From Sphingobium scionense (GTDB lineage: Bacteria; Pseudomonadota; Alphaproteobacteria; Sphingomonadales; Sphingomonadaceae): a stretch of DNA of 64,000 bases. The translations under genes and the position numbers were made by a program. The notes beneath the pieces are model-generated. The model was given only the letters and a program-made list of their open reading frames with translations. It was not told the DNA's origin and searched no databases. Location of the stretch: assembly GCF_014197035.1 (NCBI RefSeq), contig NZ_JACIEU010000025.1, positions 1 through 64,000 on the forward strand. The letters run 5' to 3'. How positions within the stretch are numbered: position 1 is the stretch's first letter; each line of letters opens with the position of its first letter. Positions 7,756-16,743 of the stretch are shown here, in pieces.

Positions 7756-10700
7756 TTAGAAGCGGAAGCGCCCACCCAACAGGAAGCGACGATCCAGCTC
7801 CTGCGCGTACCACAGGTTGCTCTTGTCGCGGCCATAGGTGCGGATGTCGCTCTCGGTCAGGTTGATCGCCTCGAACGAGACGGCAAACTGTTCCGACACA
7901 TCCCAGCTGATGTTGAGATCGAGCTGGCCGAACGGGCGCACGAACACCGGATTGCGATCACCGCCGCCACGGTTGGACGACTGCAGGAACTTGTCGCGCC
8001 AGTTATAGGCGAGACGGGCCGACAGGCCGTTCTTGTCATAGATCAGCGTGGCGTTGGCGGTATCCGACAGGCCGACCAGCGCGAACTGGTCCTCACTCGG
8101 ATCGGCGCCGACATCGATGCCCACGTCACCCCGGACCAGCGTATAGGCCGCCGACACACCGAAACCGGTATTGCCGAAGAAATGCTGGGCCGCGAGTTCG
8201 AAGCCCCAGATCTTGCCCTGCCGGTTGTTGATCGGCTGCGTAACCTCGAAATCATAGAGCGGGTCATTGGCGTCGGCGACCAAATCCACTCGGCGCAAAA
8301 CCTGATCTGCAAAATCCTGGTCCAGCGCGCCATTGACGACATTCGCCTGGAATTGTTGCGACGCCGCCTGGATATTGCCGCCGGCCTCCTGCAACAATGC
8401 CGTCATGGTGAACAGGTTGACGTCGGTTGGATCGTAGCGAAGCCGCTGCAATTCCGCCAAGGCGGTGCCGGAACGCGATCCCGCCGCACCCGAACTGACG
8501 TCGCGCAGCCCGAACAGGTTGCGGGTCGTCTGACCGGTGCCGACGAAATTCTGCACCCGCTTTTCGAACACGCCCGCCGAGATGTAGCTCGACGGCTTGT
8601 AATACCATTCGAACGACAGATCGAGATTGTCGGAAATCAGCGGCGCCAGACGGGCATTGCCAGTCGACCCGCTGGCGACGCCGCCGAGCGCGATCGGACG
8701 CGGCGGCGTGCCGACCGACGTGGCGACGAACAGATTGCCATAATCGGGCCGGGCGATGGTCTTGCTGAACGAGAAGCGACCGATGAAATTCTTCGCCAGC
8801 TCGATCTGGAAATCCATTGCCGGCAGGAAGTTGTTGTAACTGCCGCTGTCGGAGATGGGTTCCACCTGGTCGGAGACGGACACGACGAAGTCATTGTCTG
8901 CCGTCCAGGTGATGCCGTTGGGTATGGCGATCAGAGACGTCGACTTGACCTTCGTGCGTTCATAGCGTGCGCCTACGACCAGGGTGGCATTGCGGCCGGC
9001 CAGTTCGCCCTTCCACGTCAACTGGCCATAAGCAGACCAGATGTCTTCTTTGACGCGATTATCTTCCCGGTTGGTGATGCCCACCGCGTTCCCGCGCGCC
9101 GTATAATAGGGCGACAGCGCATTATACAGGTCGACAGCATTGCCCTGGAACGCGACCAGTGTCGCCCCTTGGCCCTTGGCATCGAAATTGTCGAATTTGC
9201 AGACGAGGCAATAGGTCTGCAGGACGCCGGGCGCCTGGCTTTCAATGTCACCGACATTACCGATGCCCCAGTCACCCAGTGTCTGCTGCGTCTGGGTGCG
9301 GGCCTGCCGCATCTTGGACGTGCGATAATTGCCACCGACATCGAACCGGCTACCCAGATCATCCAGTTCCCAGCCGAGATCGGCCCGGATTTCGTTGAGC
9401 CGCTGGCGTTGCGAAGACGATACCGTGCGCCCCATCTGCGATCCGAGGTCGCCAAGATCGAGCTGGCCGTTCCCATTGGGGCCACGGCCCGGCACCGCAT
9501 CATTGATGACAATCGACTGGACGGGAATGACACCGCTGAAATCCGCCGACTGCGACGCAACGACGGGCGCGCCTAGGCCGACCAGCGTCGAACTGACGCC
9601 ATTGGGATTGTTCGGGGAGCTCTGCGCCAGGCCGGTATGGCCGTCGATCGACAGGGTGACGCGGTCGTTAATCTCCCACTTCGCGTTCAGGCCATAATCC
9701 TGGAGCCGGTTGCGTACCCCGCGATATGCCTGTTCGAAGGCCGCGTCCTTAACGCCCGCAATATTTTCCTGCAGAAATGTGGTGGTCGCAATGACGGGAT
9801 TGCCGTCGAACTCCACCTGCGCGAACGGACGGTTGAACCAGTTGCCCTGGCTCGCCCGCTGTTCGCTCTGCTTATTCTGCGCAAACAAGGCATCGGCGGT
9901 GAACGTCAGCGTCTCGGTCGGACGGAATTGCACGACCGCCGATCCGTTGATGCGCTCACGCGAACCCTGCGAATAAAAATAGCTGCTGTCATTGGGCACC
10001 GACACCAGGGTATTCGGGTCGGTCGGCGCGTTTTTGATCTGGGTATTGGCGTTGACAAAGCCATTGGCCGGATCGGCAAACTGGCTGTAGCGGCGGATGT
10101 TCCAGCCATTGACCGTCGCGCCGCGACTCGAGAAATTGCGCTTCTGATAGCTGCCGAAGATCGACACGCCGAACACTTCATTCTCGTCGCGCCAGCTCAA
10201 CAGGCCCGATGCTTCGGGCGTGATCTTGGCCGGATCGCTCAGGCTCTTCTCGACGCTGGTGTCATAGAGCGCCTTGACGCCGATCGTGCCGCTGAAGCCC
10301 GCCTCGCGCGCGTCGAGCGGCTTGCGGGTGATGACGTTGATCGATGCACCGATGCCGCCAGACGGGATCGCGGCGCGACCGGTCTTGTAGACTTCCAGCG
10401 TGCTGACGCCTTCCGACGCCAGGTTGCCGAAGTCGAAGGAGCGGCTGGTGCCCGACGAATAGTCGGCATTGGAGTCGCCGCCGACGGTGGTGACATTGGC
10501 CGAGGGGAGTGCCCGCCCGTTCAGCGTCACCAGGTTGAAGCCACCGCCAAAGCCGCGAACCGTGACCTGCGATCCTTCGCCATTGACGCGGTCGATCGAC
10601 ACGCCGGTGATACGTTGCAGCGATTCCGCCAGGTTCGTGTCTGGGAACTTGCCGATATCTTCGGCCGAAATGGCATCGACGACGCCGCTCGAATTGCGCT

Positions 10701-10866
10701 TGATGTCGATCGCGCGATCAAGGCTGGCGCGCACGCCGGTGACGATGATGTCGGCTTCGGCATTCTGTACGGCGGCGTCCTGCGCCTGCGCCATCGTTGG
10801 TGTAACGCTATACGTTAGCGCTATCAGAGACGCGCAGCGCATGAATCTGGAATATGGTAAACCCAT
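7756..10866 (-). CDS. TonB-dependent receptor (large Xanthomonas/Caulobacter carbohydrate type)
   Basis: This 1036-residue outer-membrane active transporter has a signal peptide cleaved after TMAQA, then DIIVTGVRASLDRAIDIK, the start of the plug domain. DAISAEDIGKFPDTNLAESL and RITGVSIDRVNGEGSQVTVR are hallmark segments of the large receptor subfamily common in Xanthomonas, Caulobacter and sphingomonads. The barrel ends in the expected aromatic residue (GGRFRF). The ATG at 10866 is preceded by GGGAGG at a good distance. The neighbouring GH43, SapC and cupin genes suggest uptake of a plant-derived oligosaccharide. A sigma-70-like promoter lies about 55 bp upstream, and operator-like palindromes overlap the signal-peptide codons. 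Confidence 0.93.
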   Translation of the reverse strand: MGLPYSRFMRCASLIALTYSVTPTMAQAQDAAVQNAEADIIVTGVRASLDRAIDIKRNSSGVVDAISAEDIGKFPDTNLAESLQRITGVSIDRVNGEGSQVTVRGFGGGFNLVTLNGRALPSANVTTVGGDSNADYSSGTSRSFDFGNLASEGVSTLEVYKTGRAAIPSGGIGASINVITRKPLDAREAGFSGTIGVKALYDTSVEKSLSDPAKITPEASGLLSWRDENEVFGVSIFGSYQKRNFSSRGATVNGWNIRRYSQFADPANGFVNANTQIKNAPTDPNTLVSVPNDSSYFYSQGSRERINGSAVVQFRPTETLTFTADALFAQNKQSEQRASQGNWFNRPFAQVEFDGNPVIATTTFLQENIAGVKDAAFEQAYRGVRNRLQDYGLNAKWEINDRVTLSIDGHTGLAQSSPNNPNGVSSTLVGLGAPVVASQSADFSGVIPVQSIVINDAVPGRGPNGNGQLDLGDLGSQMGRTVSSSQRQRLNEIRADLGWELDDLGSRFDVGGNYRTSKMRQARTQTQQTLGDWGIGNVGDIESQAPGVLQTYCLVCKFDNFDAKGQGATLVAFQGNAVDLYNALSPYYTARGNAVGITNREDNRVKEDIWSAYGQLTWKGELAGRNATLVVGARYERTKVKSTSLIAIPNGITWTADNDFVVSVSDQVEPISDSGSYNNFLPAMDFQIELAKNFIGRFSFSKTIARPDYGNLFVATSVGTPPRPIALGGVASGSTGNARLAPLISDNLDLSFEWYYKPSSYISAGVFEKRVQNFVGTGQTTRNLFGLRDVSSGAAGSRSGTALAELQRLRYDPTDVNLFTMTALLQEAGGNIQAASQQFQANVVNGALDQDFADQVLRRVDLVADANDPLYDFEVTQPINNRQGKIWGFELAAQHFFGNTGFGVSAAYTLVRGDVGIDVGADPSEDQFALVGLSDTANATLIYDKNGLSARLAYNWRDKFLQSSNRGGGDRNPVFVRPFGQLDLNISWDVSEQFAVSFEAINLTESDIRTYGRDKSNLWYAQELDRRFLLGGRFRF
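10801..10826. promoter_or_regulatory. Paired LacI-like operator motifs inside the receptor signal-peptide codons
   Basis: CGTTAGCGCTATCA at 10813-10826 matches the GH43 palindrome at 11 of 14 positions and has a perfect AGCGCT core. The adjacent TAACGCTAT (10803-10811) repeats nine bases of the same operator in the opposite sense. Both lie inside codons of the receptor signal peptide, roughly 90-110 bases downstream of the predicted start site. A repressor bound here would act as a roadblock, or the motifs could be coincidental codon use. Confidence 0.35.
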
Positions 10867-10920
10867 TTCAGAATCCTCCCTTTTTTACAGCTCGCCCACA
10901 TCGAGCCTTATTGGACGTTC

Positions 10921-10948
10921 ATGCTAGCCTAATGGCCAGCGTTGTCAA
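10921..10948 (-). promoter_or_regulatory. Sigma-70 promoter of the large TonB receptor gene
   Basis: On the minus strand a perfect TTGACA (10943-10948) and TAGCAT (10921-10926) are 16 bases apart. Transcription would start near 10914, giving a leader of about 48 bases before the ATG. The promoter sits at the edge of a clearly A/T-rich stretch (about 10950-11080) that separates the receptor from the halogenase-like gene. Confidence 0.6.
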
Positions 10949-11075
10949 TTAAGATGCTATGATCGGTTAAAGTCCCTAAGGGTTTGATTTACAGATTTAT
11001 ATTTAACTGAAAATAATAGTTTTTTAGGTTTTATTGTGCATTGCAAAAAATATTCTACCAATGAGCATTTTTTGA

Positions 11076-12596
11076 CTAAGCCAATTCTGCCCGACAATAT
11101 TGCCGCAGAAATTCCCGGTGGCTGGGCATCTCCGCCACGACCCCGGCAATGTCCTTGCGCATGCGCGCCAGTTCCTCGCGCAGCTGCGGTTCGGGCATCA
11201 TCGCCGCGACATGATGATAGCCGCGCGGGTGCATGCCTTGCCCCAGCAGCACCGACGACCAGCTGTCGACGCGGAACAGCTCATGCCCCAATTGATAGGC
11301 GCGACCATTGTCCTGCCACAGCGCCAGCCTTTCCTTCAGGCTGTCGGGTATCTCCATCGTCCGGCAATGATCCCAGAAGGGGGAATCGTCGCGCTGGGTC
11401 ACATGATAATGAAGGATGATGAAGTCGCGGATATTCTCGAATTCCAGCCGTGACTTGCGGTTGAAATGGTCGAGCAGCGCGTCGTCGAACCCGTGGAAGG
11501 GGAAATCCTCGATCAGCCGCGTCACCGCCGCCATCATCAGGTGGATGCTGGTCGATTCGAGCGGTTCGATGAAGCCGCCGGCCAGCCCCAGGCCAACGCA
11601 GTTCTTGTGCCAGGCCCTGGTCCGCGTGCCGGTCTTGAACCGCACCAGCCACGGGTCGACGATCGGCTCCCCCTCAATCTCCGCCAGCAGGCGGGCATGC
11701 GCCTCATCGTCGGACATGAAATCGCTGGCGAAGACGAAGCCGTTGCCGTCACGATGTTGCAGCGGAATGCGCCAGCGCCAGCCCGCCTCATGCGCAATCG
11801 CCGAGGTATAGGGCTGGGCTGGACCATCGGAGGTGGACTGGACCGCGACCGCGCGGTCGGTGCGGATCCAATGGCCCCAATCCTCGAAGCCGACGCCCAG
11901 CGCCTCGCCCAGCAACAGCGATCGAAAGCCGGTGCAATCGATGAACAGGTCACCCTCGATCCGCGTGCCCGATTCCAGCACCAGCGCCGCGATATGGCCG
12001 CTCTCTGGCGCCAGTTCGACATTACGGATCTTGCCTTCGACCCGCTTCACCCCCGCCGGCTCGGCCAGGCTGCGCAGGAAGCGGGCATAGCGCGCCGCGT
12101 CGATATGATAGGCATAGCTGGGCGCGACCGAGCTGCTGAGCGACATGCGATTGGCCTCGCCCGCGACCCATTCCAGGCAATAGTCACCCAGTTCACCGCC
12201 AAAGCCCTGCGCCTTGGCATGTAGCCAGAAATGGTGGAAATCGGCCATCCAGCTCCATTGCAGCCCGATCGTACCGAACGGATGGATATAGCGGTCGCCG
12301 ACCTGCCCCCAATTCTTGAACTCGATGCCCAGCTTCACCGTCGCCTGCGCCTCGGCCATGAAGCGGTCTTCGCGGATCTTCATCAACTGGTGGAAACCGC
12401 GGAAGGTCGGCACGGTGGATTCGCCCACGCCGATGGTGCCGATCGCGTCGGATTCGACCAGTGTGATGTCGATCAGCGGCCCCAGATGGCGGACCAGCGC
12501 GGTCGCCGTCACCCAGCCGGCAGTACCGCCGCCGGCGACGACAACCCGCTTCACCACCCGGTCGGACGTCGGAAAATCTGCATGCATGTCGGTCAT
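11076..12596 (-). CDS. Tryptophan-halogenase-family flavoprotein
   Basis: This 506-residue flavin-dependent halogenase-like protein has an N-terminal FAD-binding VVVAGGGTAGWVTA at residues 19-32, GVGESTVPTF at about 57-66, and the family's WxWxIP motif as GWRWRIPLQH near 268. Conserved C-terminal stretches include GGFIEPLESTSIH. By family knowledge these enzymes use FADH2 and oxygen to halogenate aromatic or other substrates. Many sphingomonad and Caulobacter copies sit beside TonB receptors without any natural-product cluster, and their substrate is unknown. No flavin reductase gene is next to it. It starts 38 bp after the stop of the antiporter gene, so the two may share a transcript. Confidence 0.85.
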   Translation of the reverse strand: MTDMHADFPTSDRVVKRVVVAGGGTAGWVTATALVRHLGPLIDITLVESDAIGTIGVGESTVPTFRGFHQLMKIREDRFMAEAQATVKLGIEFKNWGQVGDRYIHPFGTIGLQWSWMADFHHFWLHAKAQGFGGELGDYCLEWVAGEANRMSLSSSVAPSYAYHIDAARYARFLRSLAEPAGVKRVEGKIRNVELAPESGHIAALVLESGTRIEGDLFIDCTGFRSLLLGEALGVGFEDWGHWIRTDRAVAVQSTSDGPAQPYTSAIAHEAGWRWRIPLQHRDGNGFVFASDFMSDDEAHARLLAEIEGEPIVDPWLVRFKTGTRTRAWHKNCVGLGLAGGFIEPLESTSIHLMMAAVTRLIEDFPFHGFDDALLDHFNRKSRLEFENIRDFIILHYHVTQRDDSPFWDHCRTMEIPDSLKERLALWQDNGRAYQLGHELFRVDSWSSVLLGQGMHPRGYHHVAAMMPEPQLREELARMRKDIAGVVAEMPSHREFLRQYCRAELA

Positions 12597-12634
12597 TCCA
12601 GCGGAAGGGAAAACAGGATGTGGCGCCGCATCGG

Positions 12635-13936
12635 TCAGGCAGCACCGGGCGTGGCGACGGGGCGCGCGGCTGGGTCATCGTCCGGCCCTTCGGCAATCGG
12701 GCCACCCAGCCCCTTCCGGCGCGCCAGCCGGTCGATCGCCGGAACCGTCATCATCGTCGTCACGATCGTCATCAGCGCCAGCATCGCGAACAGTTCCGGC
12801 CCGATGATGCCGCGCTGCAGGCCGATATTGATGACCAGCAATTCCATCAGTCCGCGCGCATTCATCAGCGCGCCGACGGCGAGCGCAGTGACATTGTCCT
12901 GCCCGGTCAGCCGCGCCGCCGCCCAGCAGGCGCCCCCCTTGGCCAGGATCGATGCCGCCAGGATCGCCAGCGCGACCAGCGCCAGCGACAGGTTGCTCAC
13001 CATCGTCAACTGCGTATTGAGGCCGGAAACGGTAAAGAAGATCGGCACCAGCAGGCCGATGGTCATCGGCTCCAGCCTGCGGGCCAGCCCCTGCGACAGG
13101 ATGCCGCGCGGCATCGCCACCCCCAGCAGGAAGCCGCCGAACACCGCATGCAGCCCGGCCATGTCCATCGCCCAGGCGCAACCGCCGAACAGCAGCAGCA
13201 CGATCAGCAGCATGGCCGGCGTGACCCGCCCTTCCCGCTCCGCCCAACGCGCCAGCGGCGCCAGCAGCCGGCTGCCCAGGAACAGCATGACGATCGCGAA
13301 CAGCCCGCCGCCGCCCAGCGCCCGGACCGCGATCATCCCGTCGGCGCCGATGCAGGCGAGCAGGATCGCCAGGATCGACCAGGCGATCGCATCGTCGATC
13401 GCCCCGGCCGACAGTGTCAGCGCGGCGAGCGGCGTGCCGCCCAGCCCTCGTTCGCGGATGATCCGCGCCAGCACGGGAAAGGCGGTAATGGAAATGGCGA
13501 CGCCGACGAACAGGGTCGCCTCGAACGGCGTGACCGTCGGCCCGAACAACCCCATCCCCGACAGCCAGGGGGTCAGCGCCACCGCGACCAGGAAGGGCGC
13601 GATGATGCCGCACAGCGATACCGCAATGGCGCTGCCCGCCTGAAGATGGAAATGCGCGCGGCGAAAGCCGAGGCCGACCAGGAACATGTAGAGGCCGATG
13701 CCGGCCTGCGCGACAAATTGCAGCAGCGGCCGGGTCTCGATCGGGAAGAGCAGCGCCTGGGCCTGCGGCGCCAGCCAGCCGAGCAGCGAGGGACCGAGCA
13801 GGATGCCCGCGATCATGTCGCCGATCACCCGTGGCTGGCGCAGGAACCGGCCGACCAGCCAGCCGGACAGGCGACAGGCGCCAAGAATGACGACTATCTG
13901 CACCGCCAACGCCGCGCCAACATGGACCAGATCCAT
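12635..13936 (-). CDS. Cation:proton antiporter (CPA2 / Kef-like)
   Basis: This 433-residue inner-membrane protein is dominated by hydrophobic helices (roughly 11-13 by eye). QPRVIGDMIAGILLGPSLLG near residue 32 and the FVAQAGIGLYMFLVGL segment are typical of the sodium/hydrogen exchanger family; SAGAIDDAIAWSILAIL around 155 carries the paired acidic residues of the ion-binding site. The start at 13936 was preferred over an upstream in-frame ATG because AAGGAGGGG precedes it. There is no C-terminal TrkA-N domain, so it is a pore-only member. A role in pH or monovalent-cation homeostasis is inferred. Confidence 0.85.
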   Translation of the reverse strand: MDLVHVGAALAVQIVVILGACRLSGWLVGRFLRQPRVIGDMIAGILLGPSLLGWLAPQAQALLFPIETRPLLQFVAQAGIGLYMFLVGLGFRRAHFHLQAGSAIAVSLCGIIAPFLVAVALTPWLSGMGLFGPTVTPFEATLFVGVAISITAFPVLARIIRERGLGGTPLAALTLSAGAIDDAIAWSILAILLACIGADGMIAVRALGGGGLFAIVMLFLGSRLLAPLARWAEREGRVTPAMLLIVLLLFGGCAWAMDMAGLHAVFGGFLLGVAMPRGILSQGLARRLEPMTIGLLVPIFFTVSGLNTQLTMVSNLSLALVALAILAASILAKGGACWAAARLTGQDNVTALAVGALMNARGLMELLVINIGLQRGIIGPELFAMLALMTIVTTMMTVPAIDRLARRKGLGGPIAEGPDDDPAARPVATPGAA

Positions 13937-14061
13937 GCACCCCTCCTTGCCCCTGTCCGGTGCATGGGAATCCCCGTTCCCCGCATCCGACCCGCTGGAC
14001 AATGGCAGGATGGCGCAGGGGGACAAGTGTTTTTCGCACCCCGCCGCAAAAAATGGGAGCG

Positions 14062-14601
14062 CTACCCTCGATCGCGCCGGATCGCGGCCAGATCATCGGG
14101 CCGGTTGATATTGGGCAGGACCAGCCCCGGCAGCGTCACGGTGCGCGCACCAATCCGCGCCAGCCAGCCCCTGATCGACCGGTTATTGTCCTCCGCCAGA
14201 TGCGCGTCCAGTTCGGGCGCCAGCGCGGCCGGCCACCAGCCGAGCAGTTGCTGCCCGTCGAGGATCGCCGCCCGCTCGCCGATCAGCAACGCGGGCAGGT
14301 CGGCGGGATAGAAGGGCATGTCGCATCCCGTGCTCAGCACCCCGGCAAAGCCATGGGCCTGGGCATGATGCAGCGCGGCGTTGAGGCCGCCCAGCGGCCC
14401 CATGTCCGGCCCCGGCCGGTCGGGCAGACAGAGTTGTCCGTCTTCAATCCGGCCACAGATCGCGATCGCCGCGACATGGGGAGAGAGCGCGTCGATCGCA
14501 TGGTCGATCAGCCGCCGACCGTCGAGCAGCGCCGCCGCCTTGTCGCTGCCGAAGCGGGTCGCGCGTCCGCCCGCCAATATCGCGCCCAACAGCCTGGCCA
14601 T
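14062..14601 (-). CDS. mobA: Molybdenum cofactor guanylyltransferase (MobA-like)
   Basis: This 179-residue nucleotidyltransferase adds a nucleotide to molybdopterin. The signature LAGGRATRFGSDKA occupies residues 9-22, followed by DMGPLGGLNAAL and the metal-binding STGCDMPFY. The open frame extends far upstream, but the ATG at 14601 is set by AGGAGGGG just before it and by family alignment at MARLLGAILAGG. The same window holds a molybdenum oxidoreductase (paoABC), which by family knowledge uses the cytosine form of the cofactor, so a MocA-like cytidylyl activity is a possible alternative. It is divergent from the L16 hydroxylase gene. Confidence 0.85.
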   Translation of the reverse strand: MARLLGAILAGGRATRFGSDKAAALLDGRRLIDHAIDALSPHVAAIAICGRIEDGQLCLPDRPGPDMGPLGGLNAALHHAQAHGFAGVLSTGCDMPFYPADLPALLIGERAAILDGQQLLGWWPAALAPELDAHLAEDNNRSIRGWLARIGARTVTLPGLVLPNINRPDDLAAIRRDRG

Positions 14602-14718
14602 GCCCGCCCCTCCTGCCGATCCGGTCCCATCCGCTTTGACATTGGCAGGGCATAGGGGCAAGGGTTCGCGCCGATGGCAGGCGCGCCCCGCGCGCCGCCC
14701 CTTCCCGGCGAGACCCCG

Positions 14719-15888
14719 ATGCATCTGCATGATTTCGATATAGACCTGTTCCTGCGCGACTATTGGCAGCAAAAGCCGCTGCTGATCCGCAATCCCTGGG
14801 CGCAATGGAGCAATCCGCTGGCACCCGAGGAACTGGCAGGCCTGGCCTGCGAGGAAGGCGTCGAGTCGCGGCTGGTGGTGCAGGTGGACGGCGACTGGAC
14901 AATGGAGCAGGGGCCGCTGGCCGAGGATCGCTTCGCCTCGCTCGGCGCCAGCCCCTGGACCCTGCTGGTGCAGGCGGTCGATCATCAGGTGCCCGATGTC
15001 GCGACACTGATCGCCCCGTTCCGCTTCATCCCCGACTGGCGGATCGACGATGTCATGGTCAGCTATGCCAGCGACGGCGGCGGCGTCGGCCCGCATTTCG
15101 ACCAATATGACGTCTTCCTGATCCAGGGCGCGGGCCGCCGCCGCTGGCGCATCGGCCAGGCGTGCGACGATACCAGCCCGCTGCGCCCGCATGCCGACCT
15201 GCGCCTGCTCGCCACCTTCGACGCGACCGACGAATGGGTGCTGGAGCCCGGCGACATCCTCTATGTTCCGCCCGGCATCGCCCATGACGGGGTCGCGGTG
15301 GGCGACGACTGCATGACCTATTCGGTCGGTTTCCGTGCGCCGGCGCGCAGCGAACTGATCGAGGGCTGGACCGACCGGCTGCTCGAAGGTCTGGGCGAGG
15401 ATGACCGCTATGCCGACCCCGCTCTGGCGCGCCAGGCCAATCCCGGCGAGATCGTGCCGGCCGCGCTGGCCCGGTTGCAGGCGATGGTGCTGGAGCAATT
15501 GGGCGATCCCGCCGGCTTCGCCCGCTGGTTCGGCGAATATAGCAGCACCCGCAAATATCCCGAGATCGACTGGTCGCCCGAAGCGGCGATCGACCCGGCC
15601 GCGATGCAGGCGCTGGTGGCGGAGGGCGCACCCCTGCGCCGCAATCCGGCCAGCCGCTTCGCCTTCGTCCGGGCGGAAGACGCCATATGGCTGTTCGTCG
15701 ATGGCGCGTCGCATGACTGCACCGGCGCCTGCGCGGCGCTGGCGCAGCAATTGTGCGCGGACGAGGCGCTGGAGATCGACCCAGCGCTGGCCGACGACGA
15801 TGCCGTGATCGCCCTGCTGGTGCTGCTCCACAATCAGGGCAGCATCGCGTTTGAGGATGATGAGGAGGACGACGCATGGGACGACTGA
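14719..15888 (+). CDS. 50S ribosomal protein L16 arginine 3-hydroxylase (RoxA/YcfD-like cupin)
   Basis: This 389-residue JmjC-type 2-oxoglutarate oxygenase should hydroxylate a conserved arginine of ribosomal protein L16. The iron site is visible as H126-x-D128 within [13 protein letters not shown], with the distal H192 in [19 protein letters not shown] near the N terminus matches the YcfD start, which is why the ATG at 14719 is preferred over the one 45 bases upstream. The length fits the family, which has a C-terminal dimerisation and winged-helix part. It overlaps the RluE gene by 13 bases, linking two ribosome-modification functions in one transcript. Confidence 0.85.
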   Translation: MHLHDFDIDLFLRDYWQQKPLLIRNPWAQWSNPLAPEELAGLACEEGVESRLVVQVDGDWTMEQGPLAEDRFASLGASPWTLLVQAVDHQVPDVATLIAPFRFIPDWRIDDVMVSYASDGGGVGPHFDQYDVFLIQGAGRRRWRIGQACDDTSPLRPHADLRLLATFDATDEWVLEPGDILYVPPGIAHDGVAVGDDCMTYSVGFRAPARSELIEGWTDRLLEGLGEDDRYADPALARQANPGEIVPAALARLQAMVLEQLGDPAGFARWFGEYSSTRKYPEIDWSPEAAIDPAAMQALVAEGAPLRRNPASRFAFVRAEDAIWLFVDGASHDCTGACAALAQQLCADEALEIDPALADDDAVIALLVLLHNQGSIAFEDDEEDDAWDD

Positions 15889-16442
15889 TCCTCCTCAACA
15901 AGCCCTATGGCGTGCTGTGCCAGTTCAGCGACGAGCGCACCGGCCCGCCGCGTCCGACCCTGGCCGACTATGTCGACCAGCCCGGCGTCTATCCCGCCGG
16001 TCGGCTCGACCTCGACAGCGAGGGGCTGCTGCTGCTGACCGATGATGGCCGGCTGCAGGCGCGCATTGCCGATCCGCGCTTCAAGACGCCCAAAACCTAT
16101 CTGGTCCAGGTGGAGGGCGACCCGGACGATGCGCCGCTGGCGGCGCTGCGGCGCGGCGTGCAGCTGAAGGACGGCATGACCCTGCCGGCGGAGGTCGAGC
16201 GGATCGACGATCCCGCGCTCTGGCCGCGCGACCCGCCAGTGCGGTTCCGCAAGAGCGTGCCCGATTGCTGGCTGCGCCTCACCATCCGCGAAGGGCGCAA
16301 TCGCCAGGTCCGCCGCATGACCGCGGCGGTCGGCCTGCCGACCCTGCGCCTGGTCCGCTGGCGCATCGGCGACTGGACGATCGACGACATCGCGCCGGGC
16401 ACCTGGCGGGAAGCGCCGGCGATCCTACGCCAGGGCCGATAG
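15876..16442 (+). CDS. rluE: 23S rRNA pseudouridine synthase (RluE-like)
   Basis: This 188-residue member of the RsuA/RluE family would isomerise a uridine in 23S rRNA helix 89 (U2457 in E. coli numbering). The catalytic Asp45 lies in [14 protein letters not shown], and the C-terminal KTYLVQVEG and [11 protein letters not shown] segments are characteristic. There is no N-terminal S4 domain, as expected for RluE. A strong GAGGAGGA precedes the ATG inside the end of the L16 hydroxylase gene, so translation is coupled. RluE is favoured over RluF or RsuA by size and the missing S4 domain. Confidence 0.88.
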   Translation: MGRLILLNKPYGVLCQFSDERTGPPRPTLADYVDQPGVYPAGRLDLDSEGLLLLTDDGRLQARIADPRFKTPKTYLVQVEGDPDDAPLAALRRGVQLKDGMTLPAEVERIDDPALWPRDPPVRFRKSVPDCWLRLTIREGRNRQVRRMTAAVGLPTLRLVRWRIGDWTIDDIAPGTWREAPAILRQGR

Positions 16443-16453
16443 AAGGCGCCCCT

Positions 16454-16640
16454 CCCGAAGTTCACAGTGTAAACGGGCTTTCGGGGCCTTTTGCACCGGC
16501 TTTGCGCCTGCGACGCGCCGGTCATGCACCTGGAACGCCTCCCCTCCAACAGAGGATGGGTCCGCGTGCCGCGCGCCGATCGCCCCCGCCACGCGCCCCT
16601 GACGCGACACCCACGCGCCGGTTGCGCACCGGACAGGCGC
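16454..16640 (+). repeat. Dispersed intergenic element, copy A (in the 301-bp gap 16443-16743)
   Basis: The gap between rluE and the next receptor gene holds no gene. It opens with CCCGAAGTTCACAG, followed after about a dozen bases by TTTCGGGG and then a series of GCACCGG / GCGCC motifs ending around ACGCGCCGGTTGCGCACCGG. The same order of motifs occurs at 37762-37934. The match is patchy after the first 40 bases. The stem-capable CCCGAA...TTCGGG pair at its start could form a hairpin in RNA or DNA. It lies between convergent genes, so a terminator role is possible. Confidence 0.45.
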
Positions 16641-16743
16641 CGGGACGAGAAGCCGGGCAAATAGGAAAGCGCGCCGCCACAGGCCATCCAGACCCGCCCC
16701 GGCGGGCCGGCTTCACGCTCCAGTCCGGTTCAAGCCGACGCGA

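Noticed and set aside
6973-9576. 867-codon open frame on the plus strand
   Set aside because: Antisense to the TonB receptor and SapC genes, no recognisable domain, composition typical of a shadow frame.
14602-15831. N-terminal extension of the MobA-like gene (open to 15831)
   Set aside because: The extension is antisense to the L16 hydroxylase gene; a good Shine-Dalgarno and family alignment set the start at 14601.
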